DNA from: Actinomycetes bacterium
Lineage (GTDB): Bacteria; Actinomycetota; Actinomycetes; Mycobacteriales; Mycobacteriaceae
NCBI GenBank assembly: GCA_023460175.1
Contig: JAEWRC010000051.1
Location: 1 to 64,000, forward strand
DNA: 64,000 nt
Direction: 5' to 3'
The notes under the pieces are model-generated. The model saw only the letters and a program-made list of their open reading frames with translations, searched no databases and was not told where the DNA came from. A program made the position numbers and the translations under genes. This document shows, in pieces, positions 8,678-16,991 of this stretch. Position 1 is the first letter of the stretch, and each line of letters opens with the position of its first letter.

Positions 8678-9463
8678 CTAGTCGCCGCCCTTGATGGTGA
8701 CCTCGCCGAGCGTGGAGAATTTGCAGGTGATGGTCGACCCGGGCGGCGCGAAGACCGCGTCGGTGATCCCACCGGTGAGGACCACCTGACCGGCCTCGAT
8801 GGCCAGGCCGCGGCGGGCCAGGTCGTTGGCCGCCAAGGCGAGTGCCTCACCCGGGTGCCCCTGGACGTCTTCACCGGTTCCGGTGTGTTCGAGCTTGCCG
8901 TCGACGTAGACCTCGACCTTTTCCTGCAACAGGTCGATGTCCTCGGGCTTGACCACGACCGTGCCGGTCGCCCACGCGCCGCTCGAGGCGTTGTCGGCGA
9001 TGACGTCGCCGGCCCGGAAGCGGAAGTCCTTGTAGCGGGAGTCGATGACCTCCGCGCCGGCCGAGATGGTCTCGACGGCCGCCATCGCGGATTCGCGGGT
9101 GACGCCGGGGCCGGCCAGCCGGTCCTTCATGACGAAGATGATTTCCGGCTCGATGCGCGGGTGAATCAGCTTGTCCTGGGGGACCGGGTCGCCCTCGTTG
9201 AGGATCATGTCGTCGGTGAGCCACGCGACGAACGGCGCGTAGACGCCCATTCGCTTCTGCTTGGCCTCACTGGTCAGGCCCAGTTTCACGCCCACCAGCT
9301 TCTCGCCGCGGGCCAGTCGCTTCTCCAGGTTCGCGTCCTGGATCCGATAGGCGGTGTCGACGTCGAGTTCGGGCCATTCGTCGGTGAACGGCTCCCGGTC
9401 TCGACGCTCGGCCTCGCAGGCGAGCAATTCGGCTGCGACGCTTTCCTCATCCCACTTGGCCAT
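8678..9463 (-). CDS. dmpH: 4-oxalocrotonate (2-oxo-3-hexenedioate) decarboxylase
   Basis: 261 residues, the normal length for the DmpH/AmnE/XylI family, within the 2-keto-4-pentenoate hydratase fold. Characteristic segments are AYRIQDANLEKR, VGVKLGLTSEAK, the metal-ligand HPRIEPEIIFVM and ASSGAWATG. Together with the tautomerase and HMSD it converts the ring-fission product to 2-oxopent-4-enoate. ATG 9463 was chosen because a strong AAGGAGG sits 7 bp upstream. It is first in the minus-strand operon; the hydratase, aldolase and catechol 2,3-dioxygenase that normally accompany it are not in the window. Confidence 0.92.
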   Translation of the reverse strand: MAKWDEESVAAELLACEAERRDREPFTDEWPELDVDTAYRIQDANLEKRLARGEKLVGVKLGLTSEAKQKRMGVYAPFVAWLTDDMILNEGDPVPQDKLIHPRIEPEIIFVMKDRLAGPGVTRESAMAAVETISAGAEVIDSRYKDFRFRAGDVIADNASSGAWATGTVVVKPEDIDLLQEKVEVYVDGKLEHTGTGEDVQGHPGEALALAANDLARRGLAIEAGQVVLTGGITDAVFAPPGSTITCKFSTLGEVTIKGGD

Positions 9464-9723
9464 TGATCCTCCTTGACGGCGGCAACATCGAAGACCCCGG
9501 CCGGGCAGGTCAGGGCATTGGTGCCATGACAACCATCATGGGCGCTGGGCACGCCGCGGGGCGAAACCATTCCACTGCTCGGAAACAACGCCCGGAAATT
9601 GGCCACATATGGCCGTCGACCTCGCCTAACGCCGGCCCCGAGTGGACCTTGCCGGGCCGGTTCCAGGCCTCCGGAAACCGCCGATTTGCGACTTTGCGCG
9701 GTAAACCACGTACGGTGCGTACC

Positions 9724-10926
9724 ATGTCAATCAACAGCGCAGCGTGGCGCAACACCATCGAAGCAACCCTGCAACCCGGCGGCATCGTCGACGCGTACGC
9801 CCGCGTTCCGGCCCAGGCCTGGCAGGCATACACCGAGGGTGTGATGACCTTCATGGGGTCCGCACTGAGCCCGGCGACCCACCCGATGGACCGCCTCAGC
9901 AGGCTCGGAGCGTGGGCACAGTCGGCGTTCCACCGGCAGCGACCCACCTGGGCGACGCCCCACCGGATCGTCGGGGAATGGCCCATCGCGCGGCTGCGCG
10001 ACTTCAGCGTCAACCCGGACTCCGACGTCGTGCCGGTGTTGGTGCTGCCCCCGCAGGCCGGCCACGACTCCTGCGTCGTCGACTTCGCGCCCGGCCAGAG
10101 CCAGGTGGAGACCATCCGCAGCGTCGGCCTCGAGCGGGTCGCGGCCATGGATTGGCTGGGTGCCACGGCGGAGACCAAGAACACGACCGCCGAGGACTAC
10201 CTCGAGGTGCTGCACGAGGCGGTCCAGCTGCTCGGCGGCCGGGTCAACCTGGTCGGCGACTGCCAGGGCGGATGGCTCGCGGCCATCTACGCCGCCCTGC
10301 ACCCGGAGTCGGTGCACACCCTGACCATCGCCGGCGCCCCCATCGACACCTGGCGGGGCAACCCGCAGATCCAGCAGTGGCTGTCGCTGACCAGCCCGAC
10401 GCGCACCGCCACCACGCATCAGATGATGGTCGGGATGACCCGCGGGATCTACTCGGGCCGAACGCAATTGGCTGGGTTCAAGGCCATGGAGCCCGCCAGC
10501 GAGTTCCAGCGCCTGGCGGGGCTGCTGGGCAAGGCGCACGACCAGGAGGAGCTGGTGCGCCACGCCAAGTTCGCGGACTGGTTCGAGCACACCCAGGACA
10601 TCCCCGGGGCCTTCTACCTGTGGATCGTCAAGCACCTGTTCGCGCGCAACCGCCTGGCCGAGGGGACACTGCGGGTGGCGGGGGAGCGGGTCGACCTGGG
10701 CCGGATCCACTGCCCGATCTACATGATCGCCGGCGACCGCGACCACATCACGCCGCCGGAGCAGGTGTGGGCACTCGAGGAGCACGTCTCCACCGATCCC
10801 GCGGAGATGACGCGCCGGTTGGCGTCGGCCGGGCACCTGGGTCTGTTCATGGGACGTCACGCACTGCAGGACCACTGGGCCCCGGTGATGACCGACGTCC
10901 TGCACCGATCGCGGCCGGCAAGTTAG
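9724..10926 (+). CDS. PhaC-like protein (PHA synthase/depolymerase superfamily)
   Basis: 400 residues. The nucleophile elbow is GDCQGGWLA, a Cys-type GxCxGG box as in PHA synthases rather than the Ser box of esterases. An acid loop AGDRDHITPPEQV and a His in SAGHLGLFMG complete the triad. It is shorter than classical class I synthases (about 560-600) and lacks their N-terminal domain, so it may be a synthase paralogue or an intracellular depolymerase-like enzyme. It lies immediately upstream of a 3-hydroxybutyrate-dehydrogenase-like gene, which favours a role in PHA turnover. Start ATG 9724; the 260 bp upstream also contain the promoter of the divergent dmpH operon. Confidence 0.75.
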   Translation: MSINSAAWRNTIEATLQPGGIVDAYARVPAQAWQAYTEGVMTFMGSALSPATHPMDRLSRLGAWAQSAFHRQRPTWATPHRIVGEWPIARLRDFSVNPDSDVVPVLVLPPQAGHDSCVVDFAPGQSQVETIRSVGLERVAAMDWLGATAETKNTTAEDYLEVLHEAVQLLGGRVNLVGDCQGGWLAAIYAALHPESVHTLTIAGAPIDTWRGNPQIQQWLSLTSPTRTATTHQMMVGMTRGIYSGRTQLAGFKAMEPASEFQRLAGLLGKAHDQEELVRHAKFADWFEHTQDIPGAFYLWIVKHLFARNRLAEGTLRVAGERVDLGRIHCPIYMIAGDRDHITPPEQVWALEEHVSTDPAEMTRRLASAGHLGLFMGRHALQDHWAPVMTDVLHRSRPAS

Positions 10927-10952
10927 CCGCGAACCATGTTGGGAGAGTTGAG

Positions 10953-11747
10953 ATGACGGTATCTGGTGAGACGAACGTCGGTCGCCGCCCGGGGGCCGAC
11001 GGCGTCGACCTGACGGGGCTGCGCGCGGTGGTGACCGGCGCGGCCGGCGGCATCGGCAAGGCCTGCGCGGTGCGGATGGCGCGGGCCGGGGCGTTCGTCA
11101 CGGTGTTGGACATCGACGGCGACGCGGCCGCGGCCACCGCGGCCGAGATCGGCGGCGATTCCCGCGGCGGCGACCTCACCGATCCGCGCGAACTTGCGGC
11201 GCTGGACATCACCGCCGACATCGTCGTCAACAACGCGGGGTTCCAGCACATCGCCGCCATCGAGGAGTTCCCGGTCGAGAAGTTCGCCGCGATGCAGCGA
11301 CTGATGGTCGAGGCGCCGTTCCGGCTGATCCAGGCGTCGCTGCCGGGCATGTACCAGGCCGGCTACGGCCGCATCATCAACATCTCCTCGGCGCACGGGC
11401 TGCGCGCATCGCCGTTCAAGTCGGCCTACGTGACCGCCAAGCATGGGCTCGAGGGACTGTCGAAGGTCACCGCGCTTGAGGGCGGACCCAAGGGCGTCAC
11501 GTCGAACTGCATCAACCCGGGTTACGTGCGAACGGCGCTGGTGGAGAAGCAGATCGCGGCGCAGGCCGCCAGCCGGGGGATCAGCGAGTCGCAGGTGATC
11601 GACGAGGTGATGCTGGCCAAGAGCGCGGTGAAGCGGCTGGTCGAGGCCGACGAGGTCGCCGAACTCGCGGTCTACCTGTGCTCGCCGGAGGCCGCGCTGA
11701 TCAACGGCGCGTCGCTGAGCATGGACGGTGGCTGGACGGCGGGCTGA
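10953..11747 (+). CDS. 3-hydroxybutyrate dehydrogenase-like SDR
   Basis: A 264-residue classical SDR: cofactor loop VTGAAGGIGKACAV, NNAGFQH, catalytic Ser in INISSAHG, and Tyr/Lys in SAYVTAKHG, then NCINPGYVRTALVEKQ and a DGGWTAG tail. The insertion-rich region after the catalytic Lys (VEKQIAAQA and following) and the tail resemble bacterial 3-hydroxybutyrate dehydrogenases, which oxidise 3-hydroxybutyrate to acetoacetate after PHB depolymerisation. Starts at ATG 10953 with GGGAGAG upstream, 26 bp after the PhaC-like gene, so probably the same operon. Confidence 0.83.
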   Translation: MTVSGETNVGRRPGADGVDLTGLRAVVTGAAGGIGKACAVRMARAGAFVTVLDIDGDAAAATAAEIGGDSRGGDLTDPRELAALDITADIVVNNAGFQHIAAIEEFPVEKFAAMQRLMVEAPFRLIQASLPGMYQAGYGRIINISSAHGLRASPFKSAYVTAKHGLEGLSKVTALEGGPKGVTSNCINPGYVRTALVEKQIAAQAASRGISESQVIDEVMLAKSAVKRLVEADEVAELAVYLCSPEAALINGASLSMDGGWTAG

Positions 11748-11750
11748 GTC

Positions 11751-12173
11751 TCAGGGCTTGTCCTGAGTGGTCCGGCCCTGGGTGGTCCGGCCCTTCGTCG
11801 ACCGGCGCTTGGGCGTGGCGTCCGCGCCGAGGTTGGCCAGCCGACCGAACGCCGCCATGCCCGGGACCGACGACATGGTCTGGTACATGTCGTTTCCGGT
11901 CGCGACCAGCGCTTCGAGCTGCGGCAGTATCGCGTCCATGGTGCGCATCATCGGCTCGGCCAGCGCGTAGTAGCGCTCCGCCCGGTCGATCGCCGTGTTG
12001 AGGCGCTCGGTGGCGGTCGCCAGGTTCTCGATGAGCTTCGGCATCTCGGCCGCCAGCTGCACAGAGGCCGACGGGACGCGCATCGCGGTGGCGGCCATGG
12101 TCTGTGCGGTCTCGGCCGCGGCTTGGGCAGCCTCGATGAAATCTTTCGGGTTGGGCACTTTCTGATTCGTCAT
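11751..12173 (-). CDS. Phasin-like PHA granule protein
   Basis: A 140-residue, Ala-rich, almost entirely helical protein. It opens MTNQKVPNPKDFIEAAQ and continues with long amphipathic helices rich in Ala, Met and Thr, then a short basic low-complexity tail (KRRSTKGRTTQGRTTQDK, with a direct repeat in the DNA). Phasins coat PHA granules and have this composition. The identification rests on composition and on its position as the last gene of the minus-strand phaC cluster, 53 bp after the LLM gene. The basic tail could bind DNA or tether granules to the nucleoid, as some phasins do. Confidence 0.6.
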   Translation of the reverse strand: MTNQKVPNPKDFIEAAQAAAETAQTMAATAMRVPSASVQLAAEMPKLIENLATATERLNTAIDRAERYYALAEPMMRTMDAILPQLEALVATGNDMYQTMSSVPGMAAFGRLANLGADATPKRRSTKGRTTQGRTTQDKP

Positions 12174-12226
12174 AGGTCAACGATGACGCACCTCGTGAGC
12201 TGCCGGGTCGAATTGTCAGCAACCCG

Positions 12227-13204
12227 TCAGCCCAGGCCGAACAGCTGGGCCAGCCGGGCGTCCGAGGCGTAGAGCGCGTCGGTGTCGAAGGCGGAGGCCG
12301 TGCTCATGACCTCCTCGGCGCCGGTCTTTGCGATGAGGTCGTCGAGGCGCTCGCCGACCTGCTCGTCGGTGCCGACGACGGCCGTCTTGGCGTGCTCGGT
12401 GATGATGCGGCGGCGGCGCGCGGTCAGCTCGTGGCCGCGGATCGTCGCGGTGCTCGACAGCGGCGGGAAGGACCCGGTGTCGCGACTGACCGCCATCGCC
12501 CAGGCCTCCGGCAACCGCAGTTCCTCGGCCTCGGATGCGGTGTCGGCGATCAGGATGTCGAGGCTGATCGCCAGGTGGGGTTCGGCGCCGTCGGTGTGCG
12601 GCCGAAAGTCGTTGCGGTACCGCTCGAACGGTTCGGGCCCTCGCCACAGCAGGGGACCGCCGGCGACCGCGGGCAGGCCCAGGCGGGCGGCGAGTTCCAG
12701 GCCGCGGCCGGTGCCCAGCACGAAGATCGGCGGCGGCCTCGGCACCTGCGGCCGGATCGACACCGGGGCCTGCCCGAACAGATAGGCGCGCAGCTCGGCA
12801 ACGTCGGCGGCGAACTCGTCGGCCGGCGCGTGCTCGGTGCGCAGCGCGGCGCGGATGGGCGCGGTGAACCCGAGCGAGCGCCCGACACCCAGGTCGATGC
12901 GGCCGGGATAGAGGGCCTCGAGCATGGCGAACTGCTCGGCGACGACGATCGGCTGGTGGTTGGGCAGCATCACCCCTCCGGAGCCGACCCGGATCCGGCG
13001 GGTGCGGTCGGCGATCGCCGAGATCAGCAGGGCCGGGTGACCCGAGGCGACGCCGGGTACCGCGTGGTGCTCGGCGACCCAAAATCGGTGGTATCCGGCG
13101 GATTCGGCGAGCGCAGCACGGCGCATGGTCTGCCGCAGCGCCGCGGCGTCGTCCTCGCCGTCGCGGGTGCGGGAGCGATCCAGCAGAGACAGCGTGGCGC
13201 GCAT
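12227..13204 (-). CDS. LLM-class (luciferase-like) flavin oxidoreductase
   Basis: A 325-residue TIM-barrel oxidoreductase of the bacterial luciferase superfamily: ESAGYHRFWVAEHHAVPGVASG near the N terminus, RIRVGSGGVMLPNHQP and PGRIDLGVGRS follow. The sequence resembles the MsnO8-type LLM group. Flavin (FMN or F420) and substrate cannot be told. ATG 13204 lies 2 bp after the phaC stop, so it is cotranscribed with PHA synthase, although no LLM step is known in PHA metabolism. Confidence 0.85.
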   Translation of the reverse strand: MRATLSLLDRSRTRDGEDDAAALRQTMRRAALAESAGYHRFWVAEHHAVPGVASGHPALLISAIADRTRRIRVGSGGVMLPNHQPIVVAEQFAMLEALYPGRIDLGVGRSLGFTAPIRAALRTEHAPADEFAADVAELRAYLFGQAPVSIRPQVPRPPPIFVLGTGRGLELAARLGLPAVAGGPLLWRGPEPFERYRNDFRPHTDGAEPHLAISLDILIADTASEAEELRLPEAWAMAVSRDTGSFPPLSSTATIRGHELTARRRRIITEHAKTAVVGTDEQVGERLDDLIAKTGAEEVMSTASAFDTDALYASDARLAQLFGLG

Positions 13205-13206
13205 GG

Positions 13207-14907
13207 TCAGGGTTTCGGCGCCTTCTCCTTGACATAGCTGCCGGGAGCGGACTCGATCTCGGTGTAGGTGCCGCTACCCAGGCTCTTTGGCGCCGCGACC
13301 TTGTCGCCGGCGGTCTTGGCCAGCCATTCGTGCCAGGCCGGCCACCAGCTGCCGGGGACACTCTTGGCGGAGTCGAGCCACTTCTCGGGGTCCGGGTCGT
13401 AGGATCCGCGTTTCTTGGACACCCAGTAGTTGCGCTTGTTCTTCGCCGGGGGATTGATGACACCGGCGATGTGGCCGCTGGCGCCGAGGACGAATGTCGG
13501 CTTGCCGCCGAGGAATTGGGTGCTGGCGTAGGCCGACGTCCACGGCACGATGTGATCCGCGCGAGAGGCGTAGACGAATGACGGGATGTCCAGCGAGCCG
13601 AGGTCCACCGGGACGCCGGCCTGCACGGTGCCACCCGGCTCGCGAAGCTTGTTCTCCAGGTACAGGTTTCGCAGGTACCAGCTGAACATCGGGCCGGGCA
13701 GATTGGTGTCGTCGCTGTTCCAGTACAGCAGGTCGAACGGCGGCGGGGCCTGGCCTTGCAGGTACCCCTTGACGACATAGGGCCAGATCAGGTCGTTTGC
13801 CCGCAGCAGCGAGAAGACCTGGGCCAGCTCGCTGCCCTGCAGCACCCCGCCGTTGCCGATGGTCGCCTCGCGTTGGGCGACGCCGGCCTCGTCGACCAGC
13901 AGGCCGATCTCGCCGGTGTCGGTGAAGTCGAGCAGCGTGGTCAGCAGCGTCATGCTGGCGGCCTTCTGATCGCCGCCGGCCTGCAGGACCGCCAGCGCGC
14001 TGGCCAGCAGCGTGCCGCCGGCGCAGAAGCCGAGCGTGTTCGCCTTGTCGGCGCCGGTGACGTCCAGCGCCACGTCGATGGCCTGCAGGACACCGTCGAC
14101 GACGTAGTCATCCCAGGTGATCTGGCCTTGCTCCGGGCCGATGTTGCGCCACGACAGCAGGAACACCGGGTGCCCCTCGGCGACGGCGTGCGCGACGAAC
14201 GAGTTCTCCGGCTGCAGGTCCAGGATGTAGAACTTGTTGATACACGGCGGGATGATGACCAGTGGGCGTTCGTGCACCTCGTCGGTGGTCGGGGTGTACT
14301 GGATGACCTGGATGAGCTCGTTCTGATAGATGACCGCGCCAGGCGTGGTGGCGACATTCACGCCCACCTCGAACGCCGATTCGTCGGTCATCGAGACGCG
14401 GCCCTTGGCCAGGTCCTCGGTGAACAGGCGCATGCCCTCGATGAGGCTCTTGCCGCCGGTTTCCAGCGCGAGCTGCTGGGCCTCGGGGTTGGTCATCAGG
14501 TTGTTGGCCGGGCTGAGCGCGTCGACGACCTGACGCAGCGCGAAACTCCACTGGCCCTTGCTGCGCTCGTCGAGCGGGGCCGCCTCCAGCGCCTTGGTCA
14601 GCAGATCTACCTGGGTCAGGTAGGCCCGCGCCGTCGCCTCGAAGCGGGGGTCCTTGGTCCAGGCCTCGCCGGTGAAGCGGCGGTCGGCGATCGGTGTGGC
14701 GGCCGGGCCGAACCCGAACATCGCGGCCCACTGCCCGGTGAGCTGGTTCCAGGTGTCGAGCTGCCATTCGGTGGAAGCCGCCAGCGCCTCCGCCCATTGT
14801 TTGGCCACTGGGATCTCCGCGCCGCCGGCGGCCGCGGTCAGCAGCGCCTGCTGCGATTCCACGAGGTCGGTGAACCACCGGGTGGCGTCGGTGCTGGGCT
14901 GGGACAT
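13207..14907 (-). CDS. phaC: Class I poly(3-hydroxyalkanoate) synthase
   Basis: 566 residues with the full class I layout. The N-terminal domain (about 1-190) includes DPRFEATARAYL, SPANNLMTNPEA and LFTEDLAKGRVSMTDE. The catalytic domain has VIIPPCINKFYILDLQPENS, the Cys-nucleophile lipase-like box GFCAGGTLLA (GxCxGG), an Asp in YASRADHIVPW and a His in GASGHIAGVINPP. It polymerises 3-hydroxyacyl-CoA into PHA granules. ATG 14907 has GGAGG at good spacing; an upstream in-frame start would add 12 residues. First gene of phaC-LLM-phasin-like. Confidence 0.95.
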   Translation of the reverse strand: MSQPSTDATRWFTDLVESQQALLTAAAGGAEIPVAKQWAEALAASTEWQLDTWNQLTGQWAAMFGFGPAATPIADRRFTGEAWTKDPRFEATARAYLTQVDLLTKALEAAPLDERSKGQWSFALRQVVDALSPANNLMTNPEAQQLALETGGKSLIEGMRLFTEDLAKGRVSMTDESAFEVGVNVATTPGAVIYQNELIQVIQYTPTTDEVHERPLVIIPPCINKFYILDLQPENSFVAHAVAEGHPVFLLSWRNIGPEQGQITWDDYVVDGVLQAIDVALDVTGADKANTLGFCAGGTLLASALAVLQAGGDQKAASMTLLTTLLDFTDTGEIGLLVDEAGVAQREATIGNGGVLQGSELAQVFSLLRANDLIWPYVVKGYLQGQAPPPFDLLYWNSDDTNLPGPMFSWYLRNLYLENKLREPGGTVQAGVPVDLGSLDIPSFVYASRADHIVPWTSAYASTQFLGGKPTFVLGASGHIAGVINPPAKNKRNYWVSKKRGSYDPDPEKWLDSAKSVPGSWWPAWHEWLAKTAGDKVAAPKSLGSGTYTEIESAPGSYVKEKAPKP

Positions 14908-15078
14908 GACATCGCCTCCAAAGGTCAGGGCCGAGGCGGGCACGCGCTACCGGTGGACGTGGCCGCGCCTCCGGACTCAGGATGCTACGAGCGGACCGGT
15001 CGCGTCATCTTGCGTCCGCTGGTTGAAAACTGGGGCGTCGTTATCCTGGACGAGGGTCGAGCGGAGGGGAGGGGCGCC

Positions 15079-15309
15079 TTGGTCGAATGCCGTAAATGCC
15101 AAGAGGGTTTGTGCAGCCATGACGCGGCCTGCCCGACGATGATCCGTTGGTACGACGACCCGTGGGACGGCGAGTTCTGGCGGCGCTGTGAGTGCACGGC
15201 GTCGATCGAGGCGGCGACGCACCCGGTGACGGTCAGGCGGGTCGAGCGACCGGGCGGTGAGGCATTCCGTCGAGAAGCACTTACGCCGAGGTCTGCAGCC
15301 AGATGCTGA
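15079..15309 (+). CDS. Possible small cysteine-rich protein
   Basis: A TTG at 15079 follows a strong GGAGGGGAGG (15063-15074) and opens a 76-codon frame. The first third is CRKCQEGLCSHDAACPTM, then a Trp/Asp-rich stretch and CEC, seven Cys in about 45 residues in CxxC-like spacing that could bind metal. The last residues read into a repeat sequence, so the original C terminus may have been altered. It is divergent from phaC. No family is recognised; the frame is open by sequence and ribosome-site quality only. Confidence 0.35.
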   Translation: MVECRKCQEGLCSHDAACPTMIRWYDDPWDGEFWRRCECTASIEAATHPVTVRRVERPGGEAFRREALTPRSAARC

Positions 15310-15336
15310 CTGCGATCAGAGGCATAACGTAGGTGC
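15279..15336. repeat. Small interspersed palindromic repeat, copy A (degenerate)
   Basis: Begins CACTTACGCCGAGG, identical to the start of the repeat at 20559, and shares CTGACTGC in its centre and a degraded inverted right arm (AGAGGCATAACG). It sits between the Cys-rich frame and the convergent LLM gene and forms a weaker hairpin than copy B. Confidence 0.55.
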
Positions 15337-15340
15337 CGCC

Positions 15341-16159
15341 TCACAGCGCCGCGCAACGCGCCAACAGGTCCTCGTCCGGGGGCTGATAGAACGACAACAC
15401 CACGTGCTGGCAGCCGACGTCGCGGTACTGCGGCAGCGAATCCAGTTGCTGCTGCACCTGTTCCGCGTTGCCCGGATGCAGGAACAACTGGACCGACCGG
15501 CGGACTTCTGAGGGCGGGCGGCCAACCTCGGCGCAGGCCTCGTCGAGGGCGGCGTTGGTGCGCGACCACTCCTGCGCGCCCTGCCCCGGGGCGTTCCATT
15601 CGTCGGCGTGCCGGGCGATCACCCGCAGCATCTTCGGTTTCATCCCGCCGATGACGATCGGGGGATGCGGGTGCTGCAGCGGCTTCGGGTTGGCCAGCGC
15701 GTCCTCGACGGTGAAGTACTTGCCGCTGAAGCTGACTCGGTCTTCGGTCCACAGTCGCCGGATCACCGTCAGCGCCTCGTCGAGCATCGCCACTCGGGCA
15801 CCCGGCGCGGGGAACTCGAAGCCGTAGGCGTGGTGTTCCGCCTCATGCCAGCCCGCGCCGAGCCCGAACTCCAGCCGCCCGTGGGACATGTGATCGATGG
15901 TGGCCGCCATCTTGGCCAGCATGGCCGGGTTGCGATAGGTGACCGAACCCACCAGGCAGCCGATCCGTGCGTTGGTGGTGTGTGCCGCCATGCCGGCCAG
16001 CAGGGTCCAGCCGTCGTAGGTCAGCAGCTCCGCGTCGGTCAGCCCGTAGAAGTGGTCGTAGTCCCAGATCGCATGGAACCCGAGGGCGTCGGCGCTGCGC
16101 CAGAAGCGTTCCAGCACCGGGTAGTCGAAGGTCGGGGCCAGCTTCGCCGAGATCAGCAT
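15341..16159 (-). CDS. LLM-class F420-dependent oxidoreductase
   Basis: 272 residues of the luciferase-like family: FWRSADALGFHAIWDYDHF, IGCLVGSVTYRNPAMLAKMAA, HGRLEFGLGAGWHEAEHHAYG and HPHPPIVIGGMKPKMLRV. The GAGWHEAEHHAYG and PPIVIGG signatures match mycobacterial F420-dependent LLM enzymes; the substrate is unknown. Single gene on the minus strand, starting at ATG 16159, divergent from vapB. Confidence 0.87.
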   Translation of the reverse strand: MLISAKLAPTFDYPVLERFWRSADALGFHAIWDYDHFYGLTDAELLTYDGWTLLAGMAAHTTNARIGCLVGSVTYRNPAMLAKMAATIDHMSHGRLEFGLGAGWHEAEHHAYGFEFPAPGARVAMLDEALTVIRRLWTEDRVSFSGKYFTVEDALANPKPLQHPHPPIVIGGMKPKMLRVIARHADEWNAPGQGAQEWSRTNAALDEACAEVGRPPSEVRRSVQLFLHPGNAEQVQQQLDSLPQYRDVGCQHVVLSFYQPPDEDLLARCAAL

Positions 16160-16266
16160 GACCGCAACCTACACCCGGACGCGCGTCGCGACCGTCGAAC
16201 GCTGGTCGCCAGGGCAAGGCTTCGGCGCCGTATCGATGACCGTCGCACCATCACCCCGACACTGGA

Positions 16267-16285
16267 GTAGCACAACATGTGCTAC
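16267..16285. promoter_or_regulatory. Probable VapB operator
   Basis: A perfect 8-bp inverted repeat, GTAGCACA and TGTGCTAC, separated by 3 bp, ends 9 bp before the vapB start. Such palindromes over the promoter are the usual autoregulation sites of VapB-VapC complexes. The site covers an upstream in-frame ATG at 16277, which argues for the ATG at 16295 as the true start. Confidence 0.6.
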
Positions 16286-16294
16286 CATTCTGAA

Positions 16295-16573
16295 ATGGAG
16301 GCTATCGGAGTCCGCGAACTGCGGCAACACGCATCGCGATACCTCGCGCGGGTCGAAGCCGGCGAGGAACTCGGCGTCACCAACAACGGCCGGCTCGTCG
16401 CCAGACTGGTCCCGGTGCGGGATGTCGAACGCTCCCGCGAATCCCTGATCGAGGCCGGCGTGCTGACCCCTGCCAATCGGCCACGGAACCTCTTCGACGT
16501 CATTGCCACACCAGATCCTGCCCGCGAGCGCACCCTGTCGGAGGTTCTCAGCGAGATGCGCGACGAACGTTGA
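16295..16573 (+). CDS. vapB: Type II antitoxin, Phd/YefM-like, of a VapBC pair
   Basis: 92 residues: MEAIGVRELRQHASRYLARV, a Phd/YefM N-terminal DNA-binding fold, then NNGRLVARLVPV and an extended C-terminal arm (RERTLSEVLSEMRDER) that would block the toxin. No strong ribosome site precedes ATG 16295; the transcript may be leaderless, as is common in mycobacteria. Its stop overlaps the TTG start of the toxin. Confidence 0.88.
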   Translation: MEAIGVRELRQHASRYLARVEAGEELGVTNNGRLVARLVPVRDVERSRESLIEAGVLTPANRPRNLFDVIATPDPARERTLSEVLSEMRDER

Positions 16574-16983
16574 TCTACCTGGACACGTCTGCCCTGACCA
16601 AACTGCTCGTCGCCGAAACCGAGACACCAGACCTGCGGTCGTGGCTCCTCGAGCAGCGCGACCACGGTGAGGACCACGCGGCGACGAGCGCCCTCGGCCG
16701 TGTCGAATTGATGAGAGCTGTTGCACGGCTAGGGGAGCCGGGACTTCACGAGCGTGCACTCTACCTGCTCGACGGTCTTGACATTCTGCCGTTGACCGAT
16801 GCCGTGATCACCTTGGCCGAAACGATCGGCCCCGCCCACCTGCGCCCACTGGACGCGATTCACCTTGCGTCCGCCGCCCAGATCAGGCGTGAGCTCACGA
16901 CGTTCGTGACCTACGACCACCGACTGCAGGAGGGCTGTCGCGCAGTCGGACTCGACACTGCGGCGCCGGGCGCCCCGGCGTAA
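16570..16983 (+). CDS. vapC: VapC toxin, PIN-domain RNase
   Basis: 137 residues with the PIN acidic residues: MIYLDTSALTKLL (Asp5), RVELMRAVARL (Glu near 48), LRPLDAIHLASA and VTYDHRL. VapC toxins cleave tRNA or rRNA when released from VapB. Translation starts at a TTG overlapping the vapB TGA by two bases, giving coupling. Confidence 0.92.
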   Translation: MIYLDTSALTKLLVAETETPDLRSWLLEQRDHGEDHAATSALGRVELMRAVARLGEPGLHERALYLLDGLDILPLTDAVITLAETIGPAHLRPLDAIHLASAAQIRRELTTFVTYDHRLQEGCRAVGLDTAAPGAPA

Positions 16984-16991
16984 CACACGCG

